64,000 nucleotides of DNA from Syntrophales bacterium. GTDB taxonomy: Bacteria; Desulfobacterota; Syntrophia; Syntrophales; UBA2210. Each line of letters opens with the position of its first letter. Positions within the stretch are counted from its first letter, which is position 1. The stretch lies in assembly GCA_023228425.1 (NCBI GenBank), contig JALOBE010000001.1:124001-188000 (forward strand). The letters are read 5' to 3'. The notes beneath the pieces were generated by a model. The model was given only the letters and a program-made list of their open reading frames with translations. It had not been told where the DNA came from and made no database searches. Position numbers and translations under genes: made by a program. Below, piece by piece: positions 7,036 to 15,087 of the stretch.

Positions 7036-9104
7036 TGCACCTGTTCGTCATCGGTTTCGGGTATCAGAGCGGCATTGTCCAACCAGACTGCGGCTTCACT
7101 GTCACTGGGAGCACGGTAATCACCCCGGGGTGACAGGGACCCCCCGGAATGCGTCTTGGGACTGTTGGGTACGCAGGTCCGCTTGAACTGGCTCGTCTTG
7201 AAAAAACGGTTCAGATACACCAGAAGCCAGGCTTTGATTTCCCCGATGGAGTACTCGTTTCTCCGGTGTTCAGGGATATCCGGCCATGATCCCCTGTTCC
7301 TGTCACGCCAGGCGCAATAGGCCATAAAAGCCACCTTTGTGGGAAGGTAGCCGAAGCGGGTTATGTAAAAGGTATTGAAATCCTGAAGTTCATAGGGACC
7401 CACAACGGCCTCCGTCATCTGTGACGGCTCCTGCCCGGCGGAGCCCGGAACCAGTTCGGGACTGATGCCCGTTTCAAGAATTTCTTCAAGTATCACCGCC
7501 GTATCCGGCCCGAACCGGTTTGAACCCGCTACCCAGCGGACCAGGTGGATCATGAGTGTCTTGGGAATGCCGGCGTTCACGTTGTAGTGCGCCATGTGGT
7601 CTCCAACCCCATACGTACTCCAGCCCAACGCCAGCTCACTCATGTCAGCCGTTCCAACCACCAGCCCTCCGCGGAGGTTGGCTATTCTGAACAGATGGGA
7701 TGTCCGCTCCCCGGCCTGAATGTTTTCAAAGACGGTATCATAGATTTTTGTGCCGTCCGCGAAGGGATGGCCGATGTCTTTCATCATCTGGAGACAGCTG
7801 GGCCTGATATCGATTTCCTGTGCCTCGACACCCAGGGACTCCATGAGACGCAGGGAATTTTCGTAGGTCTTTTGTGACGTGGCGAATCCCGGCATGGTGT
7901 AGGCCTTGATATTGGACCGGGGCCGGTGCAGCAGATCCATGGTGCGGGCCGCCACGATCAGGGCGTGGCTGGAGTCAAGTCCCCCGGACACACCTATCAC
8001 CAGGTTTTCGATGCCCGACGCTTCAAGCCGTTTCGCCAGGCTGTGGGTTTGAATATTGAATATCTCATGACAGCGGATGTCTCTCTTTTCCGGTTCCAGT
8101 GGAATGTAGGGGAACCGGGAATACTCGCGGGACAACGTCATGGGTCCCGACGGAATGTCCACGTCGAAGGAAATCGTTCTGAAACGACGGGTATGGTCCC
8201 GCCAGGTGTTCCTGCCTGCGGCAAAGCTGTTGGTCCGCATCCGGTCCTGCGACAACCGGTCCAGGTCTATATCAGCGCAGACTACATGGGCTTCCCGGGA
8301 AAAGCGCCCTGTCCCGGCCAGGAACGTCCCGTTCTCGTAGATGATCCCGTGACCGTCCCAGGCCATGTCCGTCGTCGATTCTCCATACCCCGCGGCCGTG
8401 CAAAGGTAGGCGGCGATGCAACGGGCTGACTGGCCCGCTACCAGGGTGTGATGAAGCTCGGATTTCCCCGCGGTGATATTCGATGCTGACAGGTTGCCAA
8501 GAATCGTGGCGCCCGCCAGGGCCGCCACATTCGAAGGAGACACAGGCACCCGGAGATCCTCGCCGATTTCAATGAACATGGTAAAATTCGGGATATTTGA
8601 AACATTGAAAAGCAGGTCGGCACCGAAGGGAATGTCCTGCCGGCCGCACAGCGTGATCGATGCCGACAGGGCCCCTCCGGCCGGCGAGAACTGGCGCGCT
8701 TCGTAATATTCCCTGTAGTTCGGAAGGTACGATTTCACGGCCACGCCCAGGATGTTTCCCCGGTAGAGAACTATGGCGCAATTGAAAAGAAGGCTGTCAA
8801 TTTTAAGGGGCGCTCCCAGGACAAGCACCAGGTTCAGGTCTGCCGTTTCTTCCATGGTACGGTGCAGAACGGCAACTGTTTCGGTAAGGAGCGCTTCCTG
8901 ATGGAAAAGATCCTCGTTCGAATAGGCCGAAAGCCCCAGTTCGGGGAACAGCGCCAGCAACGCCCCCTCTCCGGCTGCCCGGCGGGCGAGCATCACCGAG
9001 GCGGCTCCGTTGAAGGCCGGATCGGCAACACGCACTTCGGGCACGCAGAGAGCGGCCCGAAAGAACCCATGGCGGTACAGATTGAAGAACGTGTTCCCGT
9101 TCAT
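7032..9104 (-). CDS. nadE: NAD+ synthetase, long glutamine-dependent type, glutaminase Cys replaced by Gly
   Basis: A 690-residue two-domain enzyme that makes NAD+ from deamido-NAD+. The N-terminal nitrilase/glutaminase domain (about 1-320) keeps the glutamate (LFPELGLSAY) and lysine (VKSYLPNYREYYEARQF) regions. The usual nucleophile motif EICED reads EIGED here, with a GGC glycine codon at 8562-8564 (residue 181). The synthetase domain has the PP-loop SGGLDSSHALIVA and later ATP and NaAD binding motifs. Without the cysteine the enzyme should not hydrolyse glutamine and would need free ammonia. The change could also be a sequence error (TGC to GGC). It is followed by a co-translated zinc-ribbon gene. 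Confidence 0.92.
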   Translation of the reverse strand: MNGNTFFNLYRHGFFRAALCVPEVRVADPAFNGAASVMLARRAAGEGALLALFPELGLSAYSNEDLFHQEALLTETVAVLHRTMEETADLNLVLVLGAPLKIDSLLFNCAIVLYRGNILGVAVKSYLPNYREYYEARQFSPAGGALSASITLCGRQDIPFGADLLFNVSNIPNFTMFIEIGEDLRVPVSPSNVAALAGATILGNLSASNITAGKSELHHTLVAGQSARCIAAYLCTAAGYGESTTDMAWDGHGIIYENGTFLAGTGRFSREAHVVCADIDLDRLSQDRMRTNSFAAGRNTWRDHTRRFRTISFDVDIPSGPMTLSREYSRFPYIPLEPEKRDIRCHEIFNIQTHSLAKRLEASGIENLVIGVSGGLDSSHALIVAARTMDLLHRPRSNIKAYTMPGFATSQKTYENSLRLMESLGVEAQEIDIRPSCLQMMKDIGHPFADGTKIYDTVFENIQAGERTSHLFRIANLRGGLVVGTADMSELALGWSTYGVGDHMAHYNVNAGIPKTLMIHLVRWVAGSNRFGPDTAVILEEILETGISPELVPGSAGQEPSQMTEAVVGPYELQDFNTFYITRFGYLPTKVAFMAYCAWRDRNRGSWPDIPEHRRNEYSIGEIKAWLLVYLNRFFKTSQFKRTCVPNSPKTHSGGSLSPRGDYRAPSDSEAAVWLDNAALIPETDDEQVQ

Positions 9105-9205
9105 GTCCTCCCCTCCGATTACGGCATATAAATACTTGATCTGACTGTTGTTGTCAACAGCATTGACGTGGACTTCCGTCGGTCTTCATGGGAAAGGGAT
9201 CGCGG

Positions 9206-9757
9206 TCAGCGGGCAATCCATTTTTTTATTCGAGGAACTTCCAGAGATAACCAGGCATCGGACCGCCTGAGTTCAACAAAAGACAGGAAGAGTCGTTCCA
9301 TGGTGGTCACGACCAGGTCCATGGAACCTACCCGGTCCAGGATATTACTTTCCTGTTCTACTTCGTCGTCGACACTCTCAAAACCCGACGGCATTTTCAT
9401 GGACTGAAAGTGAAACCCGTCGGCCTTGAATGTGAATTCCCATTCGTCGTTGCCGATTCCCATCCTGATGCGGGCTTCTTTTACTTTCTTGCCGGTCCTC
9501 AGCGCCTCCCTGCCTTCGGAAAGATCGGCATGGAGTCCGCTGCAGACAACGGTTTCAGAGTATTCTCCCCGGCCTGATTCCAGGACGATTCTCCGAAGAA
9601 ACAGTATGTGCACATCGCCGGAATTCGGAAGAGCGATCGCCCCGTTGCGCTCTTCGCTCTTGAACCAGAGCCAGGTAAGAAATTCCCTGCCCAAAAAAGC
9701 CAGATCACGGTGATCCGTATTCCTGGGGCTGTTTTCTTCCGGAGTGCTGGAAATCAT
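9206..9757 (-). CDS. RdgC-like protein, C-terminal half encoded separately
   Basis: A 183-residue protein with FLGREFLTWLWFKSEE near residues 22-37 and a C-terminal stretch LDRVGSMDLVVTTMERLF. The order of elements (short catalytic-like W-rich helix, beta strands, final amphipathic helix) resembles the second half of RdgC, a ring-shaped DNA-binding protein linked to recombination. Its ATG at 9757 shares a base with the TGA of the preceding gene (TGATG), so the two should be translationally coupled and could form a composite ring subunit. Homology was judged by eye only. Confidence 0.5.
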   Translation of the reverse strand: MISSTPEENSPRNTDHRDLAFLGREFLTWLWFKSEERNGAIALPNSGDVHILFLRRIVLESGRGEYSETVVCSGLHADLSEGREALRTGKKVKEARIRMGIGNDEWEFTFKADGFHFQSMKMPSGFESVDDEVEQESNILDRVGSMDLVVTTMERLFLSFVELRRSDAWLSLEVPRIKKWIAR

Positions 9758-10359
9758 CAGGCGCGGCCTCCTTCCTGCCTGAGTGCCGCCAGTGAACGGA
9801 CAACGGCGTCATCGAGGAAAACCGGATCCCATGGAAGGAAGGGAAGGAGCTTCAGCGAAAAAGTACGCTTGAAGAGATCCTCGAACTCTTCGGCCACCTT
9901 CTCCGAAAGGGAGCCGAACAGAAGCCAACCGCCGTAAGCGTTCCAGCAGACCTCGTAAAAAGAAGGAACGGGCTGGGCTGTCTGAAGGAGGTTTCCCCGT
10001 ATGGTTTCCTTTATTTCGAGGCGCTGTTCTCGAAAGAGTCTTTTGAGTCCCTTTTCTCTGAGGCAGTGCTGCTCCGCCTCCATGGTTTTGACGCGAACCA
10101 GGGAAGGGGGCAGTATTTTCCGGTCGATCCGGAGCGAGAAGAGAATGTACTCACCATACAGGTAACCGGCGTATTCGAAATCAGTATCGAGAACATTATC
10201 GATACGCGTCCAGCCCAGGCTTTTGTCTTCCGGTCCGGCGGGAAGCCCTCTGAACGCGTGAAGTTTGATCTGCCTGTCCAGAAAGGTGCTGAAGTCGGAG
10301 GGCAGTTCCCCCACGACTCGATATCGTCGGAACGTTGCCGTTCCCTGTAAAAAACCCAT
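9757..10359 (-). CDS. RdgC-like protein, N-terminal half
   Basis: A 200-residue protein. It contains GWTRIDNVLDTDFEYAG, SLRIDRKILPPSLVRVKT and a charged helix, a pattern close to the RdgC region with GWV, the RKEEKILP motif and the following KL-rich helix. RdgC coats double-stranded DNA and modulates RecA. E. coli RdgC is about 300 residues in one chain, whereas here the corresponding parts span two overlapping genes (200 plus 183 residues). Whether this is a stable two-subunit form or a divergent family is not decidable from the sequence. Confidence 0.55.
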   Translation of the reverse strand: MGFLQGTATFRRYRVVGELPSDFSTFLDRQIKLHAFRGLPAGPEDKSLGWTRIDNVLDTDFEYAGYLYGEYILFSLRIDRKILPPSLVRVKTMEAEQHCLREKGLKRLFREQRLEIKETIRGNLLQTAQPVPSFYEVCWNAYGGWLLFGSLSEKVAEEFEDLFKRTFSLKLLPFLPWDPVFLDDAVVRSLAALRQEGGRA

Positions 10360-10757
10360 GGCACGCTGTCCTCGCTGTTATTCGTGCGGTCCGGCGGGAG
10401 TACCTGAACCTGTGTGAAATGCGGTTGCCGGTTCCCCCAGCCTGAGCAAAGGAAGCTATCCCATCGCTTCCGGTCTTGTCAAGTCAATTGCCGAGACGGA
10501 GGGGATTTGCGAATAGACAGCACTTCTGTTTTGTGATAGAAATTTTTCGTTCCCCCGAGGCAGGATCCAACCGGTAGACGGAATATCACGGGAAGGTACC
10601 CTTCTCGGCCGTAAAGGAATGACACCCTCGTAAGAGTCGAAAAATAGCGAATTTTGAAAACCGATCTCAATATTTCCGGTGAGTTACAAAGTTGCTTTTG
10701 GAACATTTGGACTTTTTACGGGACCATCGGGAATGAAGTGTACCGTGGGGAGAGAAA
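10360..10757. other. Intergenic region between rdgC-like gene and nadK
   Basis: A 398-base divergent gap. The right third is an R2 intergenic repeat (10634-10728). The ribosome binding site of nadK (GTGGGGAGA) follows it. The remaining 270 bases contain short GC-rich inverted motifs but no riboswitch, RNA or protein gene that I can defend. Confidence 0.55.
10634..10728 (+). repeat. Intergenic repeat family R2, copy 1
   Basis: About 95 bases beginning GAGTCGAAAAATAGCG and ending ACTTTTTACGGGACCATC. The same sequence recurs in reverse orientation at 28109-28210 with only a few substitutions and a 6-7 base insertion. The end ACTTTTTACGGGACCATC is also shared with the edges of the R1 elements. 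It sits 30 bases before nadK and contains no protein gene. Confidence 0.8.
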
Positions 10758-11603
10758 ATGAATGTCAAGCGGGTGGGAATCATAGCCAACACGGGAAAGA
10801 ACAGCGCCGCCGCCGATTCGCTGAAGCTGGGAACCTGGCTCACACAAAGGGGGATCAGGGTGGCCTACGAAGAAGAGCTTGCCAGGATTCTGGACAAAGA
10901 GAGTGTTCCCCCGGCGAAGCTTCCCGGTCTCTCTGATATGATCGTCGTCTTCGGCGGCGATGGAACGCTGTTGCGGGCAGCCCGCATCGTGCAGGGACAC
11001 AATGTCCCCCTCCTGGGAATCAACCTGGGGGCCTTCGGCTTCATGACCGTGGTGAACCTCCATGAAATGTTCGACACCCTGGAGCGTATTCTCGCGGGCG
11101 ACTATGAACTATCCAGACGCATGATGCTGGACGCCGAAATCAGGGACCACCATTTTTCAGTCCTCAATGACGCCGTCATAAACCGTGGCAATCTCTCACG
11201 CATGGTGAACCTGGAAACGTTCGTGGACGACCGGTACCTGGCGACCTTCAAGGCCGACGGCCTGATCATTTCCACCCCGACGGGATCAACGGCATACTCT
11301 CTTTCCACGGGAGGGCCCATTGTTTTCCCGGAACTCGATTCAATGATCATCACGCCCATCTGCCCCCATACCCTGACAAACAGACCCATCGTGGTACCTC
11401 CCGAATCGAAGGTAACGGTGATGCTGTTTTCCCGTGAGGAAGGGGCGACGGTCACCCTGGACGGCCAGGATTCCCTGGTCATAGCGTCCGGCGAGACGGT
11501 GACAATCAAAAAGTCGGAACACTCCGTTGAACTGTTTGATTCACCTAACCGCGACTACATGCAGGTGTTGCGCGGAAAACTTGGATGGGGCGGCATACCC
11601 TGA
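10758..11603 (+). CDS. nadK: NAD kinase
   Basis: A 281-residue enzyme that phosphorylates NAD+ to NADP+. It shows the catalytic GGDGT motif (VVFGGDGTLLRAAR) and the conserved PTGSTAYSLSTGGPIV segment, both diagnostic of the family, at the usual positions. The C-terminus is ordinary. It starts with ATG after a GGGGAGA site. recN begins 5 bases after its stop, so nadK-recN-GNAT-mltA probably form one transcription unit. Confidence 0.96.
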   Translation: MNVKRVGIIANTGKNSAAADSLKLGTWLTQRGIRVAYEEELARILDKESVPPAKLPGLSDMIVVFGGDGTLLRAARIVQGHNVPLLGINLGAFGFMTVVNLHEMFDTLERILAGDYELSRRMMLDAEIRDHHFSVLNDAVINRGNLSRMVNLETFVDDRYLATFKADGLIISTPTGSTAYSLSTGGPIVFPELDSMIITPICPHTLTNRPIVVPPESKVTVMLFSREEGATVTLDGQDSLVIASGETVTIKKSEHSVELFDSPNRDYMQVLRGKLGWGGIP

Positions 11604-11608
11604 ACGCG

Positions 11609-13300
11609 ATGCTGAATGAACTGTACATCGAAAATTTTGCCATCATCGACTCCCTGCACCTGTCATTCCCGAACGGCATGACCGTCCTCTCAGGGGAGAC
11701 GGGCGCGGGAAAATCGATCATCGTGGGGGCAGTGAGCATCCTTCTGGGAGACCGCGCTTCCAGTGACCTGATACGGTCTTCGGCGGATTCGGCCGTGGTG
11801 GAGGCCCAGTTCGATATCAGCGCCAACGAGGCGGCACGAAACGTGCTGACAGAACTTGACATGTATGACGATGACGACCTGGTCATCAAGAGAATGCTCA
11901 GCCGCTCCGGCAGGAACAGGATTCTGGTAAACGGGAGGCTCGCCACGGTGAGCATGCTTGCGACAATCACCGAGACCCTGGTGAATATCTGCGGCCAGCA
12001 CGAACACCAGGTCCTGCTCCAGCGGGACAGCCACATCGATATCCTCGACGAGTTCGGAGAATTGATGGAGGAGAGAGCGGAATATTCCTGTCATTTCAAT
12101 ACATATCGCTCCATGGAAGAGGAACTCGCGTCCATGAAAGCCGCCGCCCGGGACCGGTTCCAGCGGGAAGAACTGATCCGGTTCCAGATCGATGAAATAG
12201 TGACGATCGCTCCCGTGAGCGGCGAGGACCTTCAACTGGCTGATGAGAAAAGGATCCTCGCCAATGCCCGGAAACTGCGGGAACTTTCCGAGGACGCCTA
12301 TGGAAACCTCTACGGAAACGAAGGGTCCGCACTGGAAAAGCTGGACCGGATCCGGAGCATGGTGGCCGAAATCAAGGCCCTGGACCCGGGACTTCCACTG
12401 AGCAAAGAAATCCTGGCCTCCATCTATTTCAGCCTCGAGGACGCGGCCCTGAACCTGCGCAATTACCTGGGCGGCATCATCCATGATCCCCGCCGGCTTG
12501 AGGAAATCGATGACCGCCTGGAACTCCTGGGCATACTCAAGCGTAAATACGGGGGATCTCTGGAGGCGGCCCTGGAAAAAAAGGAGAGCCTGTCCCGTGA
12601 GCTGGCGACCATGGAGCACCTGGAAGAAACCATCGAAGCCGCAACGACTGCTCTGGGCGAAAAGAAAGAGGTCCTCCGGGGATTGGCGCGGACCCTTTCG
12701 GACAAGCGGAAAAAAGCGGCCCGAACCCTGGAGCAGGTCGTCATGACCGAATTGAAAGATCTTCGCATGCCGGGCACCATCTTTGCCGTTGTCTTCTCTG
12801 ACGACACGGGGCCTGAAGGTGACATACCGCCGCTTCACGGGAAAGGATTCGACCTGGTGGAGTTTCATCTCTCCGCCAACAGGGGAGAAAGTCTCAAACC
12901 GCTGCATCGCGTCGCTTCCGGGGGCGAGTTGTCCCGTATCGTTCTGGCGCTTAAAAAAGTACTTGTCCATAACGCTTCGGCCGAAACAGTCATCTTCGAC
13001 GAAGTGGACAGCGGGATCGGTGGGGCGGCGGCGGAGATGGTCGGCGCCAAGCTCCGGGACATAGCACGGCGCCACCAGGTGGTCTGCATAACCCATCTTC
13101 CCCAGATAGCCAGTTTTGCCGAGACGCACTTCCTGGTAACCAAGGACGTTGCAAAAGGCCGGACAATGGCGGGGGTACGAAAGATCAGCGAAGGCGAGCG
13201 CGTCGAAGAAATAGCCCGCATGCTGGGTGGCGTCGAACTGACAGACACAACACGGAAACACGCCCGGGAAATGATGCACCGGGCATCCCGGGAAGGATAA
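11609..13300 (+). CDS. recN: DNA repair protein RecN
   Basis: A 563-residue SMC-like ATPase for double-strand break repair. The N-terminus has FPNGMTVLSGETGAGKSIIV (Walker A), the centre is a long coiled coil (about 150-360), and the C-terminus has the ABC signature ASGGELSRIVLALKK followed by Walker B (ETVIFDEVDSGIGG). The start MLNELYIENFAIID at 11609 is the family start; an upstream ATG at 11585 overlaps nadK and adds unrelated residues. Length equals the family norm (about 550-570). Confidence 0.96.
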   Translation: MLNELYIENFAIIDSLHLSFPNGMTVLSGETGAGKSIIVGAVSILLGDRASSDLIRSSADSAVVEAQFDISANEAARNVLTELDMYDDDDLVIKRMLSRSGRNRILVNGRLATVSMLATITETLVNICGQHEHQVLLQRDSHIDILDEFGELMEERAEYSCHFNTYRSMEEELASMKAAARDRFQREELIRFQIDEIVTIAPVSGEDLQLADEKRILANARKLRELSEDAYGNLYGNEGSALEKLDRIRSMVAEIKALDPGLPLSKEILASIYFSLEDAALNLRNYLGGIIHDPRRLEEIDDRLELLGILKRKYGGSLEAALEKKESLSRELATMEHLEETIEAATTALGEKKEVLRGLARTLSDKRKKAARTLEQVVMTELKDLRMPGTIFAVVFSDDTGPEGDIPPLHGKGFDLVEFHLSANRGESLKPLHRVASGGELSRIVLALKKVLVHNASAETVIFDEVDSGIGGAAAEMVGAKLRDIARRHQVVCITHLPQIASFAETHFLVTKDVAKGRTMAGVRKISEGERVEEIARMLGGVELTDTTRKHAREMMHRASREG

Positions 13301-13316
13301 GAGAGGAATCAGGTAC

Positions 13317-13775
13317 ATGCTTCGTAAAGCAAAAATCAGTGACGTCAAAGATATTCACAAAATGATCAACGAATCGGCCATTCGCGGCGAAATGCTGCCT
13401 CGATCGCTTATGGAGCTTTACGGTTACCTGCGTGATTATTTTGTTTATTGTCCTGACGATGGTTCAACCGTCGTCGGCGTGTGCGCCATGCATATTTTCT
13501 GGGAAAACCTGGCCGAAGTCAGGTCCCTCTTTGTACTTCCCGAATACCGGCGGCGCGGCATCGCCACAAAGCTGGTAGAAGCCTGTGTGTCCGACGCCAT
13601 TACCCTGGACCTCTACCGTGTCTTCACCCTGACTAATCAGGAACACTTTTTCAAGCGTATCGGATTTGTCGATGTGGAGAAGACCGCCCTCCCGGAAAAA
13701 ATATGGACGGAATGCATCAAGTGCCCGAAATATCCTGATTATTGCGATGAAATTCCTCTGATCATAGAGCCATGA
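13317..13775 (+). CDS. GNAT acetyltransferase, short ArgA-type N-acetylglutamate synthase
   Basis: A 152-residue single GNAT domain. The acetyl-CoA loop is VLPEYRRRGIATKLVEACV (about 75-93). The N-terminal MLRKAKISDVKDIHKMIN and the C-terminal EKIWTECIKCPKYPDYCDE with three cysteines fit the short stand-alone N-acetylglutamate synthases found in many delta- and epsilonproteobacteria. They catalyse the first step of arginine synthesis. It lies 16 bases after recN. Substrate assignment is by resemblance; a different amine acceptor remains possible. Confidence 0.78.
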   Translation: MLRKAKISDVKDIHKMINESAIRGEMLPRSLMELYGYLRDYFVYCPDDGSTVVGVCAMHIFWENLAEVRSLFVLPEYRRRGIATKLVEACVSDAITLDLYRVFTLTNQEHFFKRIGFVDVEKTALPEKIWTECIKCPKYPDYCDEIPLIIEP

Positions 13776-13785
13776 AGGAGGCGGT

Positions 13786-15039
13786 GTGAAGATTCCGGGG
13801 AACTACAGAGACGGCGCGCGAGGAGGAACACGGACGTTCCGGGTCCCCGTTCTGTCGGGGCTCTTCCTCGCTCTCATCATCGTGGTCGGCTGCGCGACAA
13901 AGCCGGCTCCTCTACCTCATATCGATGAACCCGAACGGAGTCACCTTGTTCTCGTTGACGAAGACCGGTGGCCCGATTTCACGGACGATATGGGCGGGGA
14001 TTCTCTCAGGACCGCCATCGATCGTTCTCTTATATATTACAACCGCCTTCCGGAGGACCGGATTTTTCGCATGGGCGACGCAACCTACAGTCTCGAGGAG
14101 ATGAAAGATTCTCTTCTCCTGCTTCGGAACATGCTGGAATCGGACCCCACACCGACGGAATTGCGGCATCGCCTGCGGGAAACCTTCGACCTTTACCAGA
14201 GCCTGGGGCAGGGCGGTGACGGAAGCGTCCTCTTCACGGGCTACTACGAACCCATTCTCAGGGGATCCCGCGAAAAAACCGATGTCTATCGCTATCCCAT
14301 TTACCGCACGCCTGATGATCACAGGGTGATTCACCTGGGCCGATTCCACAGCAAGTATGAGGGTGAACGGATTATCGCCCGCATTGAAGAAGGAACTGTC
14401 CTCCCCTATTTCACACGGGGGGAAATCGATATTGAAGGCCGCCTCGAAGGTCGTGAACTGGAAATCGTCTGGACCGACGACCCCGTGGACCTCTTTTTCA
14501 TGCATATCCAAGGTTCCGGAACCATCGTCCTCGACGGCGGGGAAGTGATCCAGGTCAGCTACGACCAGGCCAATGGGCGCGCCTACCGGAGTCTGGGGCG
14601 GCATCTCGCCCGGCAAGGAGTTCTGACTCTGGCCGCCGTATCGCTCCAGGGTATCAGGGACTACCTTCGCTCATCGAACGATATGATGACGTTGATGGCC
14701 CATAATGAAAGCTACATTTTCTTCAGAGTTGTCGACGACGGTCCCCGGGGTGCTCTCGATGTCACCATAACGGCGGGCCGCACCATAGCCACGGATCCCG
14801 CGCTTTTCCCCCGAGGGGGTCTCGCCCTCGTAACATTGAAGAAACCGGTCATCAACAGGGCGGGGCGTATCGACGCCTGGGTACCCTTTTCGCGGCTCGT
14901 TCTGAACCAGGACGCCGGTGGTGCCATCAAGGGCCCCGGGAGGGTGGATCTTTTCTTTGGAACCGGCGACGAGGCAGGCCTCATGGCGGGATACATGAAA
15001 GAATACGGAACACTCTACTTCCTGGTGAAAAAGCGCTGA
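13786..15039 (+). CDS. mltA: Membrane-bound lytic murein transglycosylase A (MltA)
   Basis: A 417-residue lipoprotein. The N-terminus has a signal peptide with lipobox VVGCATKP (Cys about residue 36). The MltA domain includes FTGYYEPIL, QGSGTIVLDGG and DQANGRAYRSLGRHL, then the 3D (double-psi barrel) region ATDPALFPRGGLALV and RIDAWVPFSRLVLNQDAGG with GPGRVDLFFGTGDEAG, which carries the catalytic aspartate. It cleaves peptidoglycan glycan strands to 1,6-anhydro products at the outer membrane. The GTG start at 13786 follows AAGGAGG. Confidence 0.93.
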   Translation: MKIPGNYRDGARGGTRTFRVPVLSGLFLALIIVVGCATKPAPLPHIDEPERSHLVLVDEDRWPDFTDDMGGDSLRTAIDRSLIYYNRLPEDRIFRMGDATYSLEEMKDSLLLLRNMLESDPTPTELRHRLRETFDLYQSLGQGGDGSVLFTGYYEPILRGSREKTDVYRYPIYRTPDDHRVIHLGRFHSKYEGERIIARIEEGTVLPYFTRGEIDIEGRLEGRELEIVWTDDPVDLFFMHIQGSGTIVLDGGEVIQVSYDQANGRAYRSLGRHLARQGVLTLAAVSLQGIRDYLRSSNDMMTLMAHNESYIFFRVVDDGPRGALDVTITAGRTIATDPALFPRGGLALVTLKKPVINRAGRIDAWVPFSRLVLNQDAGGAIKGPGRVDLFFGTGDEAGLMAGYMKEYGTLYFLVKKR

Positions 15040-15087
15040 CTGTCTAGACGGGGCGTTCATTCCCGCAGGAGTCGCCGATGGGCTCAG

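Noticed and set aside
8562..8564. Sec or stop at the NadE active site
   Set aside because: The codon is GGC (Gly), so it is a substitution and not a recoded stop.
10360..10633. Possible riboswitch before nadK
   Set aside because: I could not build any known riboswitch core from the sequence; the structured part is the R2 repeat.
11690..13348. 552-residue minus-strand open frame opposite recN
   Set aside because: Shadow in a GC-rich gene; recN motifs are on the plus strand.
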